From assembly GCA_018828145.1 (NCBI GenBank), contig JAHJWO010000053.1:62001-126000 (forward strand): a stretch of 64,000 nt of DNA, given 5' to 3'. The translations under genes and the position numbers were made by a program. The notes under the pieces were generated by a model, which did not search any database, was not told where the DNA came from, and worked only from the letters and a program-made list of their open reading frames with translations. This document shows positions 46,311-52,615 of the stretch, piece by piece (the stretch's first letter is position 1; each line of letters begins with the position of its first letter). Source of the stretch: Alphaproteobacteria bacterium. Lineage in GTDB: Bacteria; Pseudomonadota; Alphaproteobacteria; Rhizobiales; Devosiaceae.

Positions 46311-46970
46311 TCAGGAGAAAGCCGGGAGCCTGGCCGGACGGAGCCGCGCGCCGGGCTGCCGCGGCGTGGTGTAGCGCTGCGGGGCAAAACCCAGCCAGAT
46401 CAGCCGGTTGCGAATGGCGGGCGAGAGCACCGGCCAGAGCGCGAGCTTTTCCCGCTCGCTGAGGCCGGCGAATTCCAGCCGATGCGCCGTGCTGCGCAGT
46501 TGAACCTGGAAGATGGCCGGGTCGGCATCCAGACCCGACTTTGACAGGGCCAGCAGCAGGGTGGCAGCATGGCCGGGCGAGAGCTGCAGGTTGCGATCGA
46601 AATAGACGGCGATTTCAGGCAAGGCCGGATCGTCGCTGCGCGCCATCAGGTCGCGCAGCACGTCGCGGCAGGTCCGGTGCATCAGGCGCATGACGAGTTC
46701 GCTGACATGGCTGCTGCGCTCGGCTCCCTCGAGCACGCGGCCGTCGTGCTCGACCTGGGCCGTGCCGCGGCCCAGGCAGACCTGGCAGACATGGCACGCC
46801 GGCTCGGCGACGGCCTGCCGAACTTCAAAGGTGATGCGCAGGTCCGCCTTCCTGCACCAGGCGCATCGGGCGTCGAACCGGCCACGATCCTGCATGTCGC
46901 CGGTGAACACCCACTGGCCTGCATCCACCTCATGGGGTGAATGGCCCTGCCGGCCGGATAAGTGATCCAT
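46311..46970 (-). CDS. Cysteine-rich putative zinc-binding protein, unknown function
   Basis: A 219-residue cytosolic protein. It has a zinc-ribbon-like motif in the first third (CAWC about 25 residues before CHVCQVC), a helical middle (SELVMRLMHRTCRDVLRDLMAR) and a basic, proline-rich C-terminus. The start at 46970 is set by GAGGA 8 nt upstream. It is divergent from the exported protein at 47186. No family recognised; a regulatory or RNA-binding role is only a guess. Confidence 0.5.
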   Translation of the reverse strand: MDHLSGRQGHSPHEVDAGQWVFTGDMQDRGRFDARCAWCRKADLRITFEVRQAVAEPACHVCQVCLGRGTAQVEHDGRVLEGAERSSHVSELVMRLMHRTCRDVLRDLMARSDDPALPEIAVYFDRNLQLSPGHAATLLLALSKSGLDADPAIFQVQLRSTAHRLEFAGLSEREKLALWPVLSPAIRNRLIWLGFAPQRYTTPRQPGARLRPARLPAFS

Positions 46971-47040
46971 CTCGAAGTCCTCGCGCTGGCAAATCAATGG
47001 GCCTTTTACGCGGAAGGGAGTGACGAGATTGTGATGCGGT

Positions 47041-47058
47041 CTGTCAGCGCACTGTAAG
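47041..47058 (+). promoter_or_regulatory. Tandem half-site box 1 upstream of the small exported protein
   Basis: CTGTCAG-CGCA-CTGTAAG, two heptamer half-sites with an 11-bp period, the geometry of OmpR/PhoP-family regulators. It lies 127 bp before the gene at 47186 and in the divergent region to 46311. Near-identical box at 47680. Confidence 0.6.
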
Positions 47059-47185
47059 GCACCCATTTCCGGGTACTTGCTGACAAACACCTGACCGCCC
47101 GGCTCAGGCCCAGCCCATGTCGCTTGCCGTAAAACTGAGTCGCGACGGCCACCTCCGGCTGTCACAACAGATACGGAGCCAGAAA

Positions 47186-47458
47186 ATGAACACGTCACTG
47201 AAAAAGGCCGCAGTCATGGGACTTGGTCTCGCACTGCTGGGCGGCATTGCCGGGACGCATGCGGACGAGCGCAAGTCCCCCAAGACCTACGTGCTGGAAG
47301 ATGGCACCGTCCATGCCACGCCGGGCGAGATGTTCCAGTACCTGCGCACGCGCGACAATGGCCTCGCCGCAGGCAATCCCAGGGACATCGTCGATGCCTA
47401 TCCCGAAGAATTCGACAATGTCGGTGACCTGATCCGGCAGAAGCGCCAGTCCGACTAG
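47186..47458 (+). CDS. Small exported protein (hypothetical)
   Basis: A 90-residue protein with a signal peptide (KKAAVMGLGLALLGGIAGTHA) and a polar mature part (TYVLEDGTVHATPGEMFQYL, NPRDIVDAYPEEFDNVGDLI). No cysteines in the mature part, no known family. The ATG at 47186 has GGAG 7 nt upstream. A Rho-independent terminator follows at 47485. Confidence 0.65.
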   Translation: MNTSLKKAAVMGLGLALLGGIAGTHADERKSPKTYVLEDGTVHATPGEMFQYLRTRDNGLAAGNPRDIVDAYPEEFDNVGDLIRQKRQSD

Positions 47459-47484
47459 TCGCCACAAGCGACAAACATACAAAG

Positions 47485-47513
47485 GGCGAGTGCCAAGCGG
47501 CGCTCGCCTTTTT
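47485..47513 (+). terminator. Rho-independent terminator
   Basis: A 10-bp stem GGCGAGTGCC/GGCGCTCGCC (one G-T) with loop AAGC, followed by five T. It ends the 47186 transcript. The rest of the gap to 47680 shows no gene. Confidence 0.85.
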
Positions 47514-47679
47514 GTCGTCGATGGTGATGGATAAACGCACGGCCGACACCAAGCGACGGGGGGCGTATGGCGCTCGGTATCGGCCGTTTCGATGGACCGC
47601 TGATCGAGGTGGCATGGGACAACCCGAGCAATGGTTCGTATTCTCTAGCATGCGCTGGTTGAGCGGCGGCTGAGATGCA

Positions 47680-47697
47680 TTGTCAGCGTATTGTAAG
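47680..47697 (+). promoter_or_regulatory. Tandem half-site box 2 upstream of the two-component operon
   Basis: TTGTCAG-CGTA-TTGTAAG, the same 11-bp-period arrangement as box 1, 23 bp before the operon start at 47721. This suggests autoregulation by the encoded response regulator. Confidence 0.6.
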
Positions 47698-47720
47698 CTT
47701 GACTGGGGTATATCTGGACC

Positions 47721-48260
47721 ATGACAGCCAGACTTCTCATCGCCGTATTCCTGTTGCTGGCCGCAGCGGCGCCCACGCTCGCCCAGGGAAACAGCGACGG
47801 GAACGGCAATGCCGGCAACAACGGCAATGGTGGCAATAGCGGAAACGCCGGCAACAGCAGCAGTCCCGGCAACAGCGATAGTCCCGGCAACAATGGCAAT
47901 GCCGGCAGCGGAAATGCGGCGAGCGGGAACGGCGCAAGCAATGCGGGCAGCGGCAATAACAGCGGCCTTGGCAATGGCGCTGGCGCAACCGAGCCCGGTA
48001 CGCCCACCCCGCCCCCCTTCAGCGAGCCGACACTCGTACCGGAAGAAGACATCCTGTCCATGGTCCAGTCGGGCCAGGCCGTGTCGCTGTCCTCCCTTCT
48101 CCCGGGCGTGCAGGCGCGCTCCGGCGGGCAGATCATCGATGCGCAACTGGTGCGGACGCCGCGCATCCTGATCTATGCGGTCAAGGTCCTGACGCCGGAT
48201 GGCCGGGTCGGCACCGAATATTACAACGCCCGTTCCGGCGCCTATATCGAGGTAAGATGA
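47721..48260 (+). CDS. Exported Gly/Asn-rich protein with PepSY-like C-terminus
   Basis: A 179-residue protein. Signal peptide (RLLIAVFLLLAAAAPTLA), then a low-complexity stretch of about 70 residues built from GN, GNN and GNS repeats, a Pro-rich hinge and a C-terminal domain of about 70 residues (GGQIIDAQLVRTPRILIYAVKVL, ending YYNARSGAYIEV) resembling PepSY. It overlaps the response-regulator start as ATGA. In Rhizobiales a small periplasmic PepSY-type inhibitor, FeuN, precedes feuPQ, so this may be a sensor-kinase modulator with an unusual repeat extension. Confidence 0.75.
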   Translation: MTARLLIAVFLLLAAAAPTLAQGNSDGNGNAGNNGNGGNSGNAGNSSSPGNSDSPGNNGNAGSGNAASGNGASNAGSGNNSGLGNGAGATEPGTPTPPPFSEPTLVPEEDILSMVQSGQAVSLSSLLPGVQARSGGQIIDAQLVRTPRILIYAVKVLTPDGRVGTEYYNARSGAYIEVR

Positions 48261-48922
48261 CCCGGGTTCTCGTCGTTGAGGATGATGACCGCATCGCGGA
48301 GACCCTGGCCGCGGGCCTGGGCCGTTCCGGATTTCTCGTCGAGCGCGAGCGGGATGGCGAGGCCGGCTGGTATCGCGGCGACAGCGAGGATTTCGACGCC
48401 ATCGTGCTGGACCTCGGCCTGCCGCAGATCGATGGCCTGACCGTGCTCAAGCGCTGGCGCCAGGCCGGCCTGATGACCCCGGTGCTGATCCTGACTGCGC
48501 GCGTGCAATGGGAGGAGCGCGTCGAGGGCATCGAAGCCGGCGCCGACGACTATGTCGTCAAACCCTTCCATGTCATGGAGATCGCCGCGCGCCTGCGGGC
48601 GCTGGTGCGCCGCGTCAACGGCCATGCGACGTCGCTGATCGCCTTTGGGCCCTACCGGCTCAACTTGCGCACGATGGAAGTGACCAATGATGGTCTGCCG
48701 ATCGATCTGTCGCCCCAGGAGTTCAAGCTCGTGTCCTACCTGGTGCAGAACCGGGGCAAGGTGTTGTCGCAGCTGCAGATCACCGAGCATATCTACAATC
48801 AGGATTTCGAGCGCGATTCCAATGTTGTCGAGGTGCTCGTCGCCCGGGTGCGCAAGCGCCTGGCGCCCGATATCATCAAGACCCGCCGCGGCTTCGGCTA
48901 CACGCTGGGTGACGGATATTGA
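48257..48922 (+). CDS. OmpR-family response regulator, FeuP-like
   Basis: A 221-residue regulator. The receiver has EDDDRI, phospho-acceptor Asp in AIVLDLGLPQIDGL, LTARV and DYVVKPFH. The winged-helix domain holds LSPQEFKLVSYLVQNRGKVL and the recognition helix region HIYNQDFERDSNVVEVLVARVRK. The YNQDFERDSN and RRVNGHATS stretches are shared with FeuP/PhoP-type regulators of Rhizobiales. It likely binds the tandem 11-bp-period boxes nearby. Confidence 0.9.
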   Translation: MTRVLVVEDDDRIAETLAAGLGRSGFLVERERDGEAGWYRGDSEDFDAIVLDLGLPQIDGLTVLKRWRQAGLMTPVLILTARVQWEERVEGIEAGADDYVVKPFHVMEIAARLRALVRRVNGHATSLIAFGPYRLNLRTMEVTNDGLPIDLSPQEFKLVSYLVQNRGKVLSQLQITEHIYNQDFERDSNVVEVLVARVRKRLAPDIIKTRRGFGYTLGDGY

Positions 48923-50283
48923 ACATCCGTTCGCTTCGGCTGCGCCTGATGGCGCTGGCACTGGTCTGGGTCGTCATCTCCCTCGTGGCCGCCGCGCTGG
49001 TCCTGCAATATCTGTTCACGATCAATATGGAGCGTGGCGCCCGCGAGAACATGGAGGCGGCCATGACGCGGCTAGCGGCCTCCATCGTGGTGGGGGCCGA
49101 GCCCCCTGCATTGGCCGAGCCCATGCCCGACCCGCGATATGCCACGCCCCTGGGTGGCCGCTACTGGCAGATCGAGGCGCTGGAAAGCGGCGCCATCAGC
49201 CGCTCGCGCTCGATGTGGGACGAAGATATCGCGGTGCCTGCCGACTTTGAGGGTGTGTTCCATCAAACCGCACCGGACAATCGCCAGCTGATCCTGCTGA
49301 CCCGGCAGTTGCGCATCGATGGCCCGGCGGGCCCAGAGGCCTACAGGGTCACGGTGGGCGAGGACTACGACCCGATCCACCGCGCGACGCAGGCCTTCCT
49401 GGTGGATGCGAGCCAGTTGCTGGCTCTGCTCGGCGTGGTGATCCTCGCCGCGGCCTACCTGCTGCTGCGGCTCGGCCTGGGGCCGGTTTCCCGCATCCGC
49501 CAGGCCATTGAGGCCGTGCGGCATGGCGAAACGTCCCGGCTGGAAGGGACATTTCCCAGCGAACTCGACTCCATGGTCGACGAAATCAATGGCCTGCTCG
49601 AAGTGCGGGAGGTGATGAGCGACCGGGCCCGCGCTCGCGCGGCTGACCTCGCCCATGGCCTCAAGACGCCGCTGGCGGCCCTGCATGGCATTGCCGACCG
49701 GCTCCGCCAGACCGGCAACGCCCATGATGCCGATCTGCTGCAGGACCTGTCTTTCGAAATGTCCGAGCGCGTAGATTATCAGCTGCGCCTGTCCGTGCTG
49801 CGGCCGCGCACCGGTTCTGACAATGCCAGCTCATCGCTCAACACGACCGTCCTGCGCACCGTGGCCGTGCTCAAGAAGACCAGTCGTGGCGAGGACCTGC
49901 ACTGGATCGCGCAATTGGGGGCCGACTATGCGGTGGATATTCACCGCCAGGACCTGATGGAGCTGGTCGGCGTGCTGATGGAGAATGCGTCGAAGTGGGC
50001 GGCCAGCCGGGTAGTCGTGACCAGCCGGCGCGATGGGCCCCGCGCCGTGCTCGAAATCTGCGACGACGGGCCGGGCATTTCAGATGACCAGTCCTCCCGG
50101 CTGGGCGAGCGCGGTCACCGTCTCGACGAAAGCCTGCCCGGAACCGGGCTGGGCCTCTCCATCGCGCAGGAAATCCTTGCGCTCAATGGCGGCAGCATCG
50201 CCTTTGGCCGGGCGGACCTGGGCGGGCTCATGGTGAGTGTCGGCTTGCCGCTATCGCGGCTCGACCGACGAGAGGTCGGATAG
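48919..50283 (+). CDS. Sensor histidine kinase, FeuQ-like
   Basis: A 454-residue kinase with an N-terminal helix (LMALALVWVVISLVAAALVL), a periplasmic sensor of about 130 residues, a second helix (LLALLGVVILAAAYLLLRLG), HAMP, a phospho-acceptor region reading LAHGLKTPLAALHG and an ATPase domain with ENASKWA, DDGPGI and GTGLGLSIAQEIL. The start is TTG at 48919, overlapping the regulator stop. It phosphorylates the FeuP-like regulator; the signal is unknown. In Rhizobiales FeuQ responds to osmotic conditions. Confidence 0.9.
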   Translation: MNIRSLRLRLMALALVWVVISLVAAALVLQYLFTINMERGARENMEAAMTRLAASIVVGAEPPALAEPMPDPRYATPLGGRYWQIEALESGAISRSRSMWDEDIAVPADFEGVFHQTAPDNRQLILLTRQLRIDGPAGPEAYRVTVGEDYDPIHRATQAFLVDASQLLALLGVVILAAAYLLLRLGLGPVSRIRQAIEAVRHGETSRLEGTFPSELDSMVDEINGLLEVREVMSDRARARAADLAHGLKTPLAALHGIADRLRQTGNAHDADLLQDLSFEMSERVDYQLRLSVLRPRTGSDNASSSLNTTVLRTVAVLKKTSRGEDLHWIAQLGADYAVDIHRQDLMELVGVLMENASKWAASRVVVTSRRDGPRAVLEICDDGPGISDDQSSRLGERGHRLDESLPGTGLGLSIAQEILALNGGSIAFGRADLGGLMVSVGLPLSRLDRREVG

Positions 50284-50397
50284 GCTGGGGGTGCTCGCTT
50301 CCGTGCCTGCGCCCTGGTCGGCGGCGCTCAGCAACAGGCCCGCTGCCGCGAGTCCGGCCATCACGATAAAGGACAGAACCAGCAGCAGGGTGAACAT
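50251..50397 (-). CDS. Small single-helix membrane protein (hypothetical)
   Basis: A 48-residue frame starting MFTLLLVLSFIVMAGLAAAG, with a short acidic Ser-rich tail. GGAGAG is upstream of the ATG at the right distance. It overlaps the 3' end of the kinase gene by 33 bp on the opposite strand, and a reverse-facing tandem box (50480-50497) lies 83 bp upstream. No family known. Confidence 0.5.
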   Translation of the reverse strand: MFTLLLVLSFIVMAGLAAAGLLLSAADQGAGTEASTPSLSDLSSVEPR

Positions 50398-50479
50398 CTC
50401 ATCTCTCCATTCAAGCGAAAACCTGCCCACATAACGCCGCAATTCCACAATAGTTCAGCCATTGTTGAAATATTTGTAG

Positions 50480-50518
50480 ATTACAATTGGCTTACAACGG
50501 CTGTAAGCAACATGTAAT
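50480..50518. promoter_or_regulatory. Back-to-back tandem half-site boxes 3 and 4
   Basis: On the minus strand 50480-50497 reads TTGTAAG-CCAA-TTGTAAT; on the plus strand 50501-50518 reads CTGTAAG-CAAC-ATGTAAT. Each pair has an 11-bp period. They sit in an AT-rich gap between the small membrane protein (minus) and the DUF1236 gene (plus), and match the boxes at 47041 and 47680. Confidence 0.65.
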
Positions 50519-50612
50519 ACTTTATAGTTGTATAATTCTGGAACCAGATATCCAGATATTCATTCTCCTGCTCATCGCTTGCTTGGAATGCAAGCCAAGA
50601 AGGAGAATAGAT

Positions 50613-51059
50613 ATGAAGAACCTGCTTCTCGCTTCCGTCGCCGTGATTGCACTCGCCGCTACCCCTGTGATGGCACAGGAGGTCAAGGCCGACGCAGATG
50701 CTGGCGCAGTTGTGGGCGGTACCGCCGGGGGCGCCACCGGCGCTGTGGTCGGCGGCCTGATCTTTGGGCCCATTGGCGCGGTGATCGGCGGCTTTACCGG
50801 CGCCACGCTCGGCGCTGCGGCCGGTGTCGAAGCCTCGTCCGTCGAATATGTCCGCCTCAACCCCACCGAGCCGGTGGTGATCGAGGGCGACGTTGATGTC
50901 GGTTTTGTCGTGCCCGAGACCATCGAAGTGCACACGATCGAGAACGACGAGACCTACGGCTACTTCTATACCGAGGATCGCGTCTACTTCGTCGATCTCA
51001 GCAACCGCACCGTGGTCTATTCGCCCGGCACCGTGGTTGCTGCCGAAGTCAGCAACTAA
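50613..51059 (+). CDS. Exported DUF1236 protein with glycine-zipper segment
   Basis: A 148-residue protein: signal peptide (KNLLLASVAVIALAATPVMA), a glycine-rich zipper-like segment (GAVVGGTAGGATGAVVGG, GAVIGGFTGATLGAAAG) and a C-terminal DUF1236 domain (VGFVVPETIEVHTI, RVYFVDLSNRTVVY). Probably an envelope protein. AGGAG sits 7 nt before the ATG. Two back-to-back boxes lie about 100 bp upstream and a terminator follows. Confidence 0.85.
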   Translation: MKNLLLASVAVIALAATPVMAQEVKADADAGAVVGGTAGGATGAVVGGLIFGPIGAVIGGFTGATLGAAAGVEASSVEYVRLNPTEPVVIEGDVDVGFVVPETIEVHTIENDETYGYFYTEDRVYFVDLSNRTVVYSPGTVVAAEVSN

Positions 51060-51069
51060 TCCAGACCAT

Positions 51070-51094
51070 GCGGGCCGCCCATCGGGCGGCCCGC
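51070..51094 (+). terminator. Hairpin terminator after the DUF1236 gene
   Basis: A perfect 11-bp stem GCGGGCCGCCC/GGGCGGCCCGC with loop ATC, followed by TTCATT. It lies between the DUF1236 and DUF6600-like genes and may only partly terminate. Confidence 0.7.
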
Positions 51095-51131
51095 TTCATT
51101 GCCGGGGGGCGTCATTCAAGTGGAGGAAATC

Positions 51132-52556
51132 ATGATGAAATCCAGACTATTCGCCCGCCTTGCTCTCGTCGGCGCCCTGCTGTCGACATCTGCCCTCTCG
51201 CCCGTTGGTCCACTGGCTGTCCAGTCGGTCCAGGCCCAATCGGTCAGCATCAGCTTCGATCTGTTCTTCAACGAACTGGAGCCGCATGGCGTCTGGGTGC
51301 GCCACCCGCAATATCGCCATGTCTTCTGCCCGACCGGCGTTGACGCCGACTGGCGCCCCTATACGCAGGGTCGCTGGCTCTACCTCGCCGATTACGGCTG
51401 GTACTTCGCTTCCGATGAGCCATTTGCCTGGGCGACCTATCACTATGGCCGCTGGCTCGATGATGACAATCTGGGCTGGTGCTGGGTCCCCGGGACCAAA
51501 TGGGCACCGGCTTGGGTCAGCTGGCGCCGCAGCGACAATATCATCGGCTGGGCGCCGCTCCCGCCGGAAAGCGACGGCTATGCCGTTTCGGTGGAAATCG
51601 TGCGCGACGAGCTGCCGGAAGGCTATTGGGTCTATGTCCCCACCGAGCGCTTCGTCGAGCCGGAACTGTCGGTCAGCATCGTCTTTGGCGTCGACCAGCC
51701 CGATTACTATGCCCAGACGCAGTTTCTCGGGCCGGTGGTCGTCGAGGGCGATATCGTCACCAATAACGTGATCGAAGTCACCTATATCGAGCAGCAGATC
51801 AACCAGGAGATCGTGGTCTACAACGTCGAGGAGGCTCCCGATCCGGCCACTGCGACGGTGGCGGCTGAAGGCAATTCCGTCCAGGTCTTCACCCAGGACG
51901 TGGCGGAACCGGCCGAAGAGGCTGCCCCTGCCGAAGCGGTGGAAGAGGCCGAGGCACCGGCCGTGATCGCCGAGGAAGGCGGCACTGCTGGCGCAACGGC
52001 AGGAGCCGAAGCCGAGGTTGAAGCGGATGCCAACGCCGCGCCGGCCGATGCGGCGCCTGCCGAGGCAGCGCCAGCAGACCCTGCCGCTCCGGCCAGTGAT
52101 GCCGTTCCGGCGGATGCCGAAGCGCCGGCTGCTGATCCTGCTGCACCTGCGGCCGAGGATCCCGCCGCCGAGCCGCCCTGCCCGCCTGAGGTGATGGTGG
52201 ATGGCGTCTGCCCGCCCGAGGCAACCGAGCCGGCACCCGAGGCCGAGGCCCCTGCCCCTGACGCTGCGGAACCCGTGGCTGCCGATGCCGAAGCTGAGGT
52301 AGAGGCCGATGCTGCCGCCGAGCCGGCCGCGCCTGTCGAGCCCGAGGCTGCGGCCCCGGCTGCCGATGCCGCTCCGGCTGAGGACGCTGCACCGGCCGGG
52401 GAGGCCGCGCCTGCTGAAGAAGCCGCTCCCGTCGAGGAAGCTGCGCCCGAAGGCACCGAGGTTGAAAAGCCGCTCTGCCCGCCCGAGCTGATGGTCGATG
52501 GCGTCTGCCCGCCGGAGGCACTGGAGGGCGCCGAGGAAGAAGAGACCGCGCAGTAA
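51132..52556 (+). CDS. Exported DUF6600-like protein with long acidic Ala/Pro/Glu tail
   Basis: A 474-residue protein. A signal peptide ends near AVQSVQAQ. The N-terminal 200 residues are aromatic-rich and match the DUF6600 pattern (FNELEPHGVWVRHPQYRHVF, RPYTQGRWLY, DYGWYFASDEPFAWATYHYGRW, VPGTKWAPAWVSWR, IIGWAPLPP). The C-terminal 225 residues are low-complexity, rich in A, E, P and D, and contain two copies of CPPE-x-MVDGVCPPEA (codons near 52179 and 52476). GGAGG precedes the ATG at 51132. Probably a surface or periplasm-spanning structural protein. Confidence 0.82.
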   Translation: MMKSRLFARLALVGALLSTSALSPVGPLAVQSVQAQSVSISFDLFFNELEPHGVWVRHPQYRHVFCPTGVDADWRPYTQGRWLYLADYGWYFASDEPFAWATYHYGRWLDDDNLGWCWVPGTKWAPAWVSWRRSDNIIGWAPLPPESDGYAVSVEIVRDELPEGYWVYVPTERFVEPELSVSIVFGVDQPDYYAQTQFLGPVVVEGDIVTNNVIEVTYIEQQINQEIVVYNVEEAPDPATATVAAEGNSVQVFTQDVAEPAEEAAPAEAVEEAEAPAVIAEEGGTAGATAGAEAEVEADANAAPADAAPAEAAPADPAAPASDAVPADAEAPAADPAAPAAEDPAAEPPCPPEVMVDGVCPPEATEPAPEAEAPAPDAAEPVAADAEAEVEADAAAEPAAPVEPEAAAPAADAAPAEDAAPAGEAAPAEEAAPVEEAAPEGTEVEKPLCPPELMVDGVCPPEALEGAEEEETAQ

Positions 52557-52585
52557 GCCGCGCAGTCACAGCGACAGAGATTGAC

Positions 52586-52609
52586 GGGGTGCTACGGCAC
52601 CCCTTCTTT
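52586..52609 (+). terminator. Rho-independent terminator
   Basis: Stem GGGGTGC/GCACCCC with loop TACG followed by TTCTTT, after the DUF6600-like gene and before the convergent fusion gene. Confidence 0.8.
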
Positions 52610-52615
52610 ATTGCC

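Noticed and set aside
47780..48000. GGCAAC-rich repeats resembling a satellite
   Set aside because: They encode the in-frame Gly/Asn tract of an exported protein with normal signal peptide and C-terminal domain.
51840..52540. Repetitive stretch that might be a CRISPR or tandem repeat array
   Set aside because: It is codon-level low complexity (A, E, P, D) inside one protein; unit length and spacing are irregular.
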